Source: Longimicrobium sp.
Lineage (GTDB): Bacteria; Gemmatimonadota; Gemmatimonadetes; Longimicrobiales; Longimicrobiaceae
Reading direction: 5' to 3'
DNA length: 6,067 nt
Assembly (NCBI GenBank): GCA_030446945.1
Contig: JAUJMI010000241.1
Span: 1-6,067, forward strand
Shown: piece by piece, positions 1 to 6,002 of the stretch
Layout of the letters: every line of letters begins with the position of its first letter
Position numbering within the stretch: position 1 is the stretch's first letter
Position numbers and translations under genes: made by a program
The notes under the pieces: model-generated
What the model was told of the DNA's origin: nothing
Seen by the model: only the letters and a program-made list of their open reading frames with translations
Database searches by the model: none

Positions 1-1
1 C

Positions 2-349
2 GCGCCCTGCACCGGCACCGGCACCTTTCGCCGGCATCCGGACGGACGCTGGCGCATCGCCCCGCACGACCTGGAAGCACTCACCGAGCTGCAGGATCAG
101 CTCCTCCGCGCGGCGGCGGAGGCGGTTCGCCCCGGCGGGGTGCTGGTGTACTCCACCTGTTCGCTCGAGCGCGAGGAGAACGAAGACCGGATGGAGCGTT
201 TTCTGGCCGAGCACCCGGATTGGCAGATGAGCCCCGCCCCCGGCGTGGTGGACGGCGCGCTGCTGGACGAGCGCGGGCGCCTGTGCGTTCTGCCACAGCG
301 GCAGGCGGTGGACGGCGCCTTCGCCGCGCGCATGCGGAGGAACGCGTGA
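2..349 (+). CDS. rsmB: 16S rRNA (cytosine-5-)-methyltransferase RsmB, C-terminal part (5' truncated by window)
   Basis: This is the last 115 codons of an open frame that enters from the left edge. RsmB is known to transfer a methyl group from SAM to C5 of cytosine 967 of 16S rRNA, acting in the cytosol during ribosome assembly. The visible part begins inside the family's motif IV, APCTGTGTFRRHPD, whose Cys (visible residue 3, codon 8-10) helps release the product. It then carries motif VI, VLVYSTCSLEREEN, whose Cys (visible residue 53, codon 158-160) is the catalytic nucleophile. Both motifs match the RsmB/Sun branch of the NOL1/NOP2/Sun family, including the RRHPD stretch. The C-terminus LPQRQAVDGAFAARMRR fits the usual DGFF-type ending, with DGAF in place of DGFF. 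The N-terminal NusB-like RNA-binding domain, if present, lies outside the window. The stop codon overlaps the next gene's GTG by 4 nt. Assignment to RsmB rather than another m5C methyltransferase is likely but rests on motifs only. Confidence 0.9.
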   Translation, partial: APCTGTGTFRRHPDGRWRIAPHDLEALTELQDQLLRAAAEAVRPGGVLVYSTCSLEREENEDRMERFLAEHPDWQMSPAPGVVDGALLDERGRLCVLPQRQAVDGAFAARMRRNA

Positions 350-1266
350 GCGCCCCCGTGAAGCCGCCGCGCGCGCCGCGCCGCTGGGTGCCCGCCATCC
401 CCGAGCGGGTGGTGGGGCCCTTCACCGAGGGGAACCTCCTGCGCTGGGTGATCGGCACGGGGCTGGGCGCGTTCGCGCTCGGCTACCTGGTGATGACGCT
501 CCTCTTCTTTCCCAGCTTCGGCCGCTCGGCCATCGTCACCGTCCCCGACCTGCGCGGCAAGCCGCTGCGCGAAGCGGAGCGGACGCTGGACCGGCTGGGG
601 CTGGAGCTGGGCCGCGGGGGCACGCTCGCCAACCCGCGCATCCGCGCCGGCGCCGTGCTGGTGCAGAGCCCGCTCCCCGGGCAGGAGGTCACCCGCGGCG
701 CCGAGATCCGCGTGGTGCTGAGCGCGGGCCCGGAGCGGCACCCGGTGCCCCCCATCGCCGGCCTCTCCCTGCGCGAGGCCCGCACGCTGCTGGAGCGCTT
801 CGGGTTCTCGGTCAGGCTGCAGCGGATGGTCTCCGACCGCGAAGAGGGGACCTTTCTGGGGATGCGCCCGCGCGCCGGCACCGTGGCCGTGGTGCCCAGC
901 GTCGTCACCATCACCCTGAGTGCCGGCCCGCCCAAGCTGCCCGTCCCCAGCGTCGTCGCCCTGCCGCTGGGCGAGGCGGCGACGCGGCTGCAGGCCGCCG
1001 GCTTCCGGCTGGGGAGCGTTTCGTACGATCCGGCCTCGGCCGAGGCGCTGGGCGGGATCGCGTCGCAGCGCCCGGCGGCGGGCGACTCGCTGCGGCGCGG
1101 TGGCGCGGTGAACGTGACGGTCTCCGGCAGCGATCCCAACCCGCCGCCGCCCAGCGAGGATCCCGTCGCGCCGGACTCGGCGACCCCCAATCCGGACGAG
1201 CCGCTGCCGCCGCCGCCGCAGGAGTTCCCGCCGGCGCCCCCGCCGGCTCCCGGTGTCAAGCAGTGA
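346..1266 (+). CDS. Membrane-anchored protein with three PASTA domains
   Basis: This 306-aa protein starts at GTG 346, inside the rsmB stop (GTGA overlap), with a good ribosome site GGAGGA at 336-341. The frame stays open further upstream, but an earlier start would overlap rsmB deeply. Layout: a short basic cytosolic segment (about 1-32), one hydrophobic segment (about 33-55), then three PASTA repeats at about 64-127, 132-194 and 198-261. The repeats are visible from the recurring VPDLRGKPLREAERTLDRLGL / QSPLPGQEVTRGAEIRVVLSAG pattern. A Pro/Asp/Glu-rich tail follows at about 263-304. PASTA domains are known from Ser/Thr kinases and penicillin-binding proteins, where they bind muropeptides or cell-wall fragments. 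No kinase or transpeptidase domain is present here, so an envelope-facing sensor or scaffold role is only inferred. It sits between rsmB and a periplasmic thioredoxin and is probably translated in coupling with rsmB. Confidence 0.88.
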   Translation: MSAPVKPPRAPRRWVPAIPERVVGPFTEGNLLRWVIGTGLGAFALGYLVMTLLFFPSFGRSAIVTVPDLRGKPLREAERTLDRLGLELGRGGTLANPRIRAGAVLVQSPLPGQEVTRGAEIRVVLSAGPERHPVPPIAGLSLREARTLLERFGFSVRLQRMVSDREEGTFLGMRPRAGTVAVVPSVVTITLSAGPPKLPVPSVVALPLGEAATRLQAAGFRLGSVSYDPASAEALGGIASQRPAAGDSLRRGGAVNVTVSGSDPNPPPPSEDPVAPDSATPNPDEPLPPPPQEFPPAPPPAPGVKQ

Positions 1267-1274
1267 ACGGCGCC

Positions 1275-1835
1275 ATGTCGGAATCGCGGAGGCAGTGGAT
1301 CATCGTCGGAGCGGTGCTCGCCCTCCTCGCGGGGCTGGTCGGCATCGGCTGGGCCAACCGCGGCTCGTTCCTCCCGCTGGACGTGGGGAGCGAGGCCCCG
1401 GCCTTCCGCGCCACCGACCTCCAGGGGCGCCCCGTCTCGCTGGCGGAGCTGCGCGGCCAGGTGGTGCTCCTCAACATCTGGGCGACGTGGTGCGGCCCCT
1501 GCCGCGACGAGATGCCCTCGCTCCAGCGCCTGCACCAGCAGCTGGGGCCGGAAGGGCTCAAGGTGATCGCCGTGAGCGTGGATGCCGCGCCCGGGAAGCT
1601 GGACGCGGGTGGCAACCCCGGCGGCGACGTCGCGGCGTTCGGGAAGCAGTACGGCCTCACCTTTCCGCTCTGGCGCGAGCCCACGGGGAGCATCCAGCGC
1701 GCCTACCGCACCACCGGCATCCCCGAATCGTTCGTGATCGGCCGCGACGGCAGCATCCGCAAAAAGGTGATCGGCGCCACCGAATGGGACGACCCCACTC
1801 ACGTGGAGCTGATCCGCAGGTTGCTGAAGCAGTGA
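1275..1835 (+). CDS. TlpA/ResA-type membrane-anchored thiol-disulfide oxidoreductase
   Basis: This 186-aa protein has a single N-terminal hydrophobic segment (about 8-26) that acts as a signal anchor, followed by an AhpC/TSA-TlpA thioredoxin fold (about 34-184) expected in the periplasm. The active site WCGPC is at 72-76 (Cys73, Cys76), after the strand VVLLNIWAT. The cis-proline that packs against it is Pro150 in TTGIPESFVI. The family member reduces or shuffles disulfides of exported proteins such as apocytochrome c; the substrate here cannot be told. Start choice: ATG 1275 gives the clean leader MSESRRQ. A GTG at 1263, overlapping the PASTA gene's stop by 4 nt, would add four residues (MNGA) and suggests coupling. 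Neither has a clear Shine-Dalgarno sequence. No cytochrome c maturation genes are nearby, so ResA or CcmG cannot be separated from generic TlpA. Confidence 0.9.
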   Translation: MSESRRQWIIVGAVLALLAGLVGIGWANRGSFLPLDVGSEAPAFRATDLQGRPVSLAELRGQVVLLNIWATWCGPCRDEMPSLQRLHQQLGPEGLKVIAVSVDAAPGKLDAGGNPGGDVAAFGKQYGLTFPLWREPTGSIQRAYRTTGIPESFVIGRDGSIRKKVIGATEWDDPTHVELIRRLLKQ

Positions 1836-1862
1836 TGCGGCATCGGAGAGGGTCCGCGCGAG

Positions 1863-1911
1863 CGGCGAAACGAGCGGCGGGCCCGGCGGCGGCGAAACGA
1901 GCGGCGGGCCC
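1863..1911 (+). repeat. Two 22-nt perfect direct repeats in the gap before ybbR
   Basis: The 22 nt at 1863-1884 (beginning CGGCGAAACGAG) recur exactly at 1890-1911, a period of 27 nt. A third, partial copy (CGGCGAA) begins at 1914. They lie in the 163-nt gap between the thioredoxin stop and the ybbR start, where no gene is supported. They may result from local duplication or slippage in GC-rich DNA; a regulatory role is not shown. Confidence 0.8.
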
Positions 1912-1915
1912 AGCG

Positions 1916-1982
1916 GCGAATTCATTCGCTCATGGACGGCGGGTTCCCGGGGCATCAGCGCGGGGGCGATTCGCTCCTGGAC
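1916..1982 (+). repeat. Small palindrome and 14-nt near-direct repeat upstream of ybbR
   Basis: GCGAA (1916-1920) and TTCGC (1925-1929) form a small inverted pair with a TTCA loop. ATTCGCTCATGGAC (1924-1937) recurs at 1969-1982 as ATTCGCTCCTGGAC with one mismatch, a 45-nt period. The GCGAATTCATTCGC core looks like part of a dispersed intergenic repeat that I recall from Longimicrobium-like genomes; that link is from memory only. Confidence 0.55.
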
Positions 1983-1998
1983 AGGGGCTGCGCGCGGT

Positions 1999-2430
1999 AT
2001 GACGCGGTTCCGCCTTTCGCCGCGGCGGGTGCTGCGCAACTGGCAGCTGAAGCTGGCGGCGCTGGCGCTGGCAGTGCTGCTGTGGGTGCTGGTGCGCGCG
2101 GAGCAGCCCACGGAGCAGTGGATGCAGGTGCGCGTCGAGACGCAGATGCTCGACCCCGCCTACACGCTCGCCGCGCCGCCGACCCCGCAGGTGGTGCAGG
2201 TGCGCTTCGCCGGGAAGTGGCGCGAGATCGGGGAGCTGGCGCTGGAGAAGCCGGTGCTCGTGCTGCACGTGCGCAACGTGGGGCGGCAGCGGACGTTCGT
2301 GCTGGAGCCCGCCATGGTCCGCCTCCCCGACGGCGCCCGGGGCCGCGTCAGCGCGCTGGACGTGCGGCCGGGGCTGGTGAGGCTGGCCTTGCAGCCCGTT
2401 CCGACGCCCGACACCTCTTCCGCACGATGA
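1999..2430 (+). CDS. YbbR/CdaR-like single-domain membrane protein
   Basis: This 143-aa protein starts at ATG 1999; only a weak purine stretch (CAGGGG) precedes it. The N-terminus RRVLRNWQLKLAALALAVLLWVLV (about 10-33) is the characteristic YbbR-family membrane segment: a short basic cytosolic tail, then a Trp-ended hydrophobic helix. One YbbR-like beta domain follows at about 43-132 (VRVETQMLDPAYTL ... VRPGLVRLALQPV). In Firmicutes, YbbR (CdaR) usually has several such domains and regulates the diadenylate cyclase CdaA, encoded next door. Here there is one domain, and no cdaA or glmM is adjacent, so a c-di-AMP role is unproven. The stop overlaps the tsaD start by 4 nt (ATGA), which suggests translational coupling. 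The family call rests on the N-terminal signature and overall layout. Confidence 0.78.
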   Translation: MTRFRLSPRRVLRNWQLKLAALALAVLLWVLVRAEQPTEQWMQVRVETQMLDPAYTLAAPPTPQVVQVRFAGKWREIGELALEKPVLVLHVRNVGRQRTFVLEPAMVRLPDGARGRVSALDVRPGLVRLALQPVPTPDTSSAR

Positions 2431-3476
2431 CCCGTCCGCCCCTGGTGCTCGGCATCGAGACCTCGTGCGACGAGACGTCGGCCGCGGTGCTGCGCGGCCA
2501 GAGCGAGCTGCTGGGGCACGTCATCTTCACCCAGGACGTGCATCGCCTGTACGGCGGCGTCGTCCCGGAGATCGCCTCGCGCGCCCACCTCCGCACGCTG
2601 GATCACGTGGTGGACGGCGCCCTGCGCGAGGCCGGCGTGCGGATCGAGGACGTGGACGTCGTCGGCGTGACGGCGGGGCCGGGGCTGATCGGGGCGCTGC
2701 TGGTGGGCGTGTCGTGGGGGAAGGCCGCCGCGTGGGCCGCGGGGAAGCCGGTCGTCGGCGTGCACCACATGGAGGCGCACCTCTTCGCCACGCAGCTGGA
2801 GCACCCGGACGCGACGCCGCCCTTTGTGGCGCTCCTCGTCTCCGGCGGCCACACGCTCCTCCTTTGGGTGCCGGCGTGGGGCGAGTACGTGCAGCTCGGC
2901 GCTACCCGCGACGACGCGGCCGGCGAGGCGTTCGACAAGGCGGCCAAGATCCTGGGCCTCCCGTACCCCGGCGGCCCCTCCATCCAGCGCGCGGCCGAGG
3001 ACGGCGACCCATCGCGCCACCGCTTCACGCGCCCGCTGCTGAACCGCGGCCAGCGCCCGGAAGACTCCGACTATTACGACTTCTCCTTCAGCGGCCTGAA
3101 GACGGCGCTCCGCAACCGCGTCCGCGAGGTGGAGCGGGAGGGCGCTCTGGAAGCCGAGATCCCGGACTTGGCCGCCGCCTTCCAGGACGCCGCCGTTGAC
3201 GTCCTCGCCGCCAAGACGATGCGCGCCGTCCGCGAGATGGACTGCCGGCGCATCGTCCTTGGCGGGGGCGTCGCCAACAGCCGCGCGCTGCGTGCCGAGC
3301 TGACGCGGCGCCTGGGCGGGCGCGGTGCCGTCTTCGCCCCCTCGCCGCGCCTGTCCACCGACAACGCCGCGATGATCGCGCGTGCGGCACAGTTTCGCTT
3401 CGCCCGCGGCGAGGTGGCCGGTCTGGAGCTCAACGCCCGCGCGGACCTCCCGTTCCCGGGCCTTCGCAAGCGCTGA
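2427..3476 (+). CDS. tsaD: tRNA N6-adenosine threonylcarbamoyltransferase TsaD
   Basis: TsaD (349 aa, the usual family length) carries out the last step of t6A synthesis. With TsaB and TsaE it moves the threonylcarbamoyl group from TC-AMP to A37 of tRNAs that read ANN codons, in the cytosol. Visible signatures are the ASKHA N-terminal loop LGIETSCDETSAAVL (8-22) and the metal-binding HHMEAH motif (His114 and His118 as ligands). Others are VSGGHT (138-143), GEAFDKAAKILGLPYPGGPSI (166-186), DFSFSGLKTALRN (218-230), VLGGGVANSRALR (277-289) and the third metal ligand Asp312 in STDNAAMIA. All key residues are intact. The start ATG 2427 overlaps the ybbR stop by 4 nt, and no Shine-Dalgarno sequence is evident, so translation probably depends on coupling. 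The frame is open further upstream but would overlap ybbR. tsaB and tsaE are not in the window. Confidence 0.97.
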   Translation: MTRPPLVLGIETSCDETSAAVLRGQSELLGHVIFTQDVHRLYGGVVPEIASRAHLRTLDHVVDGALREAGVRIEDVDVVGVTAGPGLIGALLVGVSWGKAAAWAAGKPVVGVHHMEAHLFATQLEHPDATPPFVALLVSGGHTLLLWVPAWGEYVQLGATRDDAAGEAFDKAAKILGLPYPGGPSIQRAAEDGDPSRHRFTRPLLNRGQRPEDSDYYDFSFSGLKTALRNRVREVEREGALEAEIPDLAAAFQDAAVDVLAAKTMRAVREMDCRRIVLGGGVANSRALRAELTRRLGGRGAVFAPSPRLSTDNAAMIARAAQFRFARGEVAGLELNARADLPFPGLRKR

Positions 3477-3485
3477 ACAGCAGGG

Positions 3486-3558
3486 CTCACGCGGAGACGC
3501 GGAGGAGCTGCAGGGCTCTTTTTTCAGTTGTTCTCCGCGCTCCGCGTCTCCGCGTGAG
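3486..3558. repeat. Perfect 19-bp inverted repeat between tsaD and the phosphoesterase gene
   Basis: The left arm CTCACGCGGAGACGCGGAG (3486-3504) is exactly complementary to the right arm 3540-3558, with a 35-nt loop between them. Each arm contains the doubled unit CGCGGAGACGCGGAG. The loop carries a small hairpin and a T6 run. The nonamer GCAGGGCTC occurs at 3480-3488 and again at 3510-3518. The CTCCGCGTCTCCGCGTGAG arm resembles a dispersed palindromic element seen between genes in many environmental bacteria (recalled, not searched). The right arm ends directly before ATG 3559. Confidence 0.9.
3505..3524 (+). terminator. Possible weak intrinsic terminator after tsaD
   Basis: GAGC (3505-3508) and GCTC (3515-3518) form a short stem with a 6-nt loop, followed at once by six Ts (3519-3524). 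The stem is short for a stand-alone terminator. The larger 19-bp inverted repeat surrounds this element rather than preceding the T run. It lies about 30-50 nt after the tsaD stop, where the tsaD unit would be expected to end. Confidence 0.4.
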
Positions 3559-4509
3559 ATGATGGTACGCGAGTCGCATCGCGAGCGCTTCACCGTGGGC
3601 CACACGACCCGAACCAGATCCGGCGACGGCTTGATCACGCTCCTCCACATCTCCGACCTGCACTTCGGCCCGCCGTTCCAGGAGCGGGTGGGCGAGTCGC
3701 TCCAGCGCTTCGCGCACCAGCTGGAGCCGGACGCCATCGTGGCCTCGGGCGATTTCACCCAGCGCGCGCTCCCCGAGCAGTTCGCGGCGGCGCGGGCGTA
3801 CCTGGACCGGCTCCCGTCCGTGCCGATCGTGGTGACGCCGGGGAACCACGACATCGCGCTCTACCGCTTCGCCGAGCGCGTCTTCCATCCGTACGACCTG
3901 TACAAGGCGCACATCCTGCCCGAGCTCGACACGGTCACGAAGCTCCCCGGCGCCACCATCGTCGCGCTCAACTCCACCGCGCCGCTGCGGGCCACGGTCA
4001 ATGGCCGCATCCACCGCTGGCAGATCGACTTCGCGCGCGAGGCGTTCCAGGACGTTCCGGAGGAAGACGCGCGCATCCTGGTGTCGCACCACCACTTCGC
4101 GCCCCCGCCGGACTGGGACCGCGTGGCGGTGATGCCGCAGGCCAAACGCGCGCTGGACGCCTTTACGCACTTCAAGGTGGACATGATCCTGGGAGGCCAC
4201 CTGCACCGCGCGTACATCGGCAACTCGCTGGACGTGTACTCCGGCGCGGACCGCGAGCACGGCATCGTCGTCGTGCAGAGCGGCACCTCCACGTCGCGCA
4301 GGGGTAGGGCGAGGGAGCGCGAGAAGAACTCGCTCAACGTCGTGCGCGTGGACGCGCGGCACATCCGGGTGACGCACTACATGTACTTCGACGACGTGCA
4401 GGATTTCGTGCCCACGAGCCGCCACCAGTTCTTCCGCCGCGGCCGCCCCGCGCTGGACCGCGAGGGGCAGGCCGAGGCCGAGGCCATCTTCCGCGAGGAC
4501 CACTCCTGA
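3559..4509 (+). CDS. Calcineurin-like metallophosphoesterase (Icc/CpdA-like)
   Basis: This 316-aa (from ATG 3559) soluble protein has all the two-metal phosphoesterase motifs in order: DLH (Asp33, His35), GD (Asp65 in VASGDFTQRA), GNHD (Asn96, His97), HHH (177-179) and GGHLH (His214, His216). The motif spacing and the segment QSGTSTSRRGR...NSLNVVRVD resemble the Icc/CpdA branch, some members of which hydrolyse cyclic AMP. The substrate here cannot be told. No signal peptide is seen, so it is probably cytosolic. The start is uncertain. ATG 3559 or 3562 sits at the edge of an inverted repeat and yields a non-conserved leader of about 24 residues. GTG 3595 and TTG 3631 are in frame, and TTG 3631 begins exactly at the first conserved strand, LITLLHISDLHFG. 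No start has a convincing Shine-Dalgarno sequence. The last base of the stop is the first base of the next gene's ATG, so the two are probably translated together. Confidence 0.9.
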   Translation: MMVRESHRERFTVGHTTRTRSGDGLITLLHISDLHFGPPFQERVGESLQRFAHQLEPDAIVASGDFTQRALPEQFAAARAYLDRLPSVPIVVTPGNHDIALYRFAERVFHPYDLYKAHILPELDTVTKLPGATIVALNSTAPLRATVNGRIHRWQIDFAREAFQDVPEEDARILVSHHHFAPPPDWDRVAVMPQAKRALDAFTHFKVDMILGGHLHRAYIGNSLDVYSGADREHGIVVVQSGTSTSRRGRAREREKNSLNVVRVDARHIRVTHYMYFDDVQDFVPTSRHQFFRRGRPALDREGQAEAEAIFREDHS

Positions 4510-5768
4510 TGGCGAGTCTCCGGCGCAGCCGCGCCCTCCGGCACACGGCGTGGGGAGTGGGCGGCGTGCTGTTGGGCGTCGCGCTGGCCTTCCTCGTCCT
4601 GAACCTGTTCGCGCGCACGCGGGCGGGGCACGCGCGCATCCTGGAGTACACGCTCAACGCTCTCGCGCGCAACGTGCAGGGCTCGCTGGACGTGCAGCGC
4701 ATCAGCGGCAACCTGTTCGAGGGGGCTCGCCTCTACGGGATCTCGCTCACCGAGAAGGACGGCACGCCCTTCGTGCTGGCCGACAGCGCGGACGTGACGT
4801 ACGACGTGCGCACGCTGCTCTCGCCGCGCATCCGCATCAACCGCCTGGTGCTGTACAAGCCGAACATCTACGTGCGCCGCTCGCCGGGCGACTCGCTCTG
4901 GAACTACCAGAAGATCTTCCGGGACACGGCCGCGCTTAACCCCAACCGGCCCCGCGTGCAGCGCGTGACCTTTGTCGACACGCTGCGGGTGGTGAACGGC
5001 TTCACGCGCGTGGAGATCCCCTGGGCGCCGGACTCCACCGCCTCCGCCCGCGCTCAGCGCGAGGAGGTCAGGCTGGCGCTACGCGACACCTCGCCGGTGA
5101 TCGTGCGGCGGGTGCGGGGCGGCTACCTGCGCACCATCAACATGACAGGGCTGGGGGGGCGGCTGCGCCAGATCCGCTTCTCCCCCGGCGCGGAGTCGGG
5201 GTCGCGCATCACCATCGACACGCTGCGCGGCCGCGTGCAGTTCTTTCGCCGCCCCGCCGACGTGCGCCACGTGCAGGGGACCATCGCCATCCTCCCCGAC
5301 CGCGTGGAGTTCGACGCCCCCGTGCTGCGCCTCCCCGCCTCGCGCATCGCGACCTCGGGCGTGATCTGCACGAAGAACGACACGCAGGCGTGCGGGCGCC
5401 GCGTCCCGCAGAACGAGCTCCCCTACTACGACATCGCGTTCCGCAGCGACACGATGGCGTTCCGCGACCTGCAGTGGATGTACCCGCGCTTCCCCAGCGG
5501 CGCGCACGGCAAGATGTCGCTCTTCCTGGAGACGCGCCCGGAAGGCACCCTGTTCGACATCCGCGACGCGCGCTTCACCGCGCCGGGCACGCGCATCGAC
5601 GGCAGCTTCGGCATCACGGTGGGCGATACCATCGTCTTCAGCAACGTGGACGTGCAGGCCCGCCCTGTCCGCGTCTCCACCATCGAGCGGATGCTCCCCG
5701 AGGGTCTTCCGGTGCGCGGCCTGGTGCTCGGGTCCGCGACGATCCGCGGGTCGGGAGTGGCGCGCTGA
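4509..5768 (+). CDS. TamB/AsmA-like envelope protein, short (N-terminal part only)
   Basis: This 419-aa protein starts at ATG 4509, overlapping the previous stop by 1 nt, with GAGGA at 4495-4499. It has a basic N-terminus, one membrane anchor (about 15-34), then a beta-rich periplasmic region. The segment LDVQRISGNLFEGARLYGISLTEKDG (60-85), followed by ADSADVTYDVRTLLSPRIRINRLVLYKPNIYV (91-122), is typical of the beginning of TamB/AsmA-type proteins. These are long beta-groove bridges thought to carry phospholipids or assist outer-membrane assembly. Family members are usually far longer (often over 1000 aa) and end in a DUF490/TamB domain, which is absent here. The protein stops shortly after GLVLGSATIRGS, a pattern that in full-length relatives would lead into further repeats. 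Two cysteines (287, 295) flank an insertion that could form a disulfide. It could be a natural short AsmA-like protein or a truncated TamB. The family call is moderately sure; function is inferred. Confidence 0.72.
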   Translation: MASLRRSRALRHTAWGVGGVLLGVALAFLVLNLFARTRAGHARILEYTLNALARNVQGSLDVQRISGNLFEGARLYGISLTEKDGTPFVLADSADVTYDVRTLLSPRIRINRLVLYKPNIYVRRSPGDSLWNYQKIFRDTAALNPNRPRVQRVTFVDTLRVVNGFTRVEIPWAPDSTASARAQREEVRLALRDTSPVIVRRVRGGYLRTINMTGLGGRLRQIRFSPGAESGSRITIDTLRGRVQFFRRPADVRHVQGTIAILPDRVEFDAPVLRLPASRIATSGVICTKNDTQACGRRVPQNELPYYDIAFRSDTMAFRDLQWMYPRFPSGAHGKMSLFLETRPEGTLFDIRDARFTAPGTRIDGSFGITVGDTIVFSNVDVQARPVRVSTIERMLPEGLPVRGLVLGSATIRGSGVAR

Positions 5769-5770
5769 GG

Positions 5771-5849
5771 CCCTCACCCCCGCTCGTTCCTCGCTGCCCC
5801 CCCTCCCGATAACAGGAGAGGGCTGCGCCCTCACGTCAACGGGAGAGGG
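5771..5849. repeat. Intergenic palindromic repeat (CCCTC / GAGGG type)
   Basis: Beginning 3 nt after the TamB-like stop, this stretch contains CCCTCAC twice (5771-5777 and 5828-5834) and two imperfect hairpins. One pairs CCCTCCC (5801-5807) with GGAGAGGG (5815-5822) around a short loop. The other pairs CCCTC (5828-5832) with GAGGG (5845-5849). The layout matches a dispersed intergenic element that I recall from Longimicrobium-like and other high-GC genomes. No coding content is visible. Confidence 0.6.
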
Positions 5850-5853
5850 GGCG

Positions 5854-5896
5854 AAAGGCCGGCCCGCCGCGACAACTCTCGCGTCGGGCCGGCTTT
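5854..5896. terminator. Strong stem-loop, probable terminator, possibly bidirectional
   Basis: AAAG...CCGGCCCG (5854-5866) pairs with CGGGCCGG...CTTT (5885-5896), with one bulged G (5858). After one mismatch (5867/5884) the stem continues as CGCGA/TCGCG (5868-5872 with 5879-5883) around a 6-nt loop. Flanking AAA and TTT give it terminator character in both directions, although the T run is only three long. It lies about 86 nt after the TamB-like stop and would end the phosphoesterase/TamB-like transcript. Confidence 0.55.
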
Positions 5897-6002
5897 GTCG
5901 TGCGTGTCCCGGGCGTCGGCATTGGGGCAGGGCCACACGGGCAGCCACGCGGGCTATGAGGTTTGGGTGCGGAGTTGCGCGGTTCGGGGTGGGGGAAAGG
6001 GC

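Noticed and set aside
1863..1982. CRISPR-like array in the gap before ybbR
   Set aside because: There are only two full 22-nt copies with a 5-nt interval, far too short for spacers, and no cas genes are present.
1253..2002. Alternative + strand frame of 249 codons across the thioredoxin gene
   Set aside because: It overlaps the thioredoxin frame that carries WCGPC and the cis-Pro motif. Its own product is Arg/Gly/Pro-rich and runs straight through the intergenic repeats.
483..2111. Long minus-strand open frame (542 codons) across the PASTA and thioredoxin genes
   Set aside because: It is antisense to two genes with clear domains and runs through an intergenic gap. Its protein is low-complexity (Pro, Arg, Ser, Ala rich) with no recognisable motif. 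High GC makes stop codons rare in all frames.
3486..3558. Insertion-sequence terminal repeats flanking a small mobile element
   Set aside because: The 35-nt loop has no room for a transposase, and no target-site duplication is evident outside the arms. A palindromic repeat element is the simpler reading.
2160..3854. Long minus-strand open frame (564 codons) opposite ybbR, tsaD and the phosphoesterase start
   Set aside because: It lies opposite intact tsaD, whose catalytic motifs are all present, and crosses the inverted repeat. Its protein shows no domain signature and a composition typical of GC-rich shadow frames.
3487..4503. Minus-strand open frame of 338 codons opposite the phosphoesterase gene
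   Set aside because: It is the antisense shadow of a gene with all metallophosphoesterase motifs. Its translation is rich in Val, Arg, His and Glu without any motif.
5700..5850. Frameshift that would continue the TamB-like gene downstream
   Set aside because: The sequence after the stop is a palindromic C-rich/GAGAGGG repeat in every frame, with no beta-groove-like coding continuation visible.
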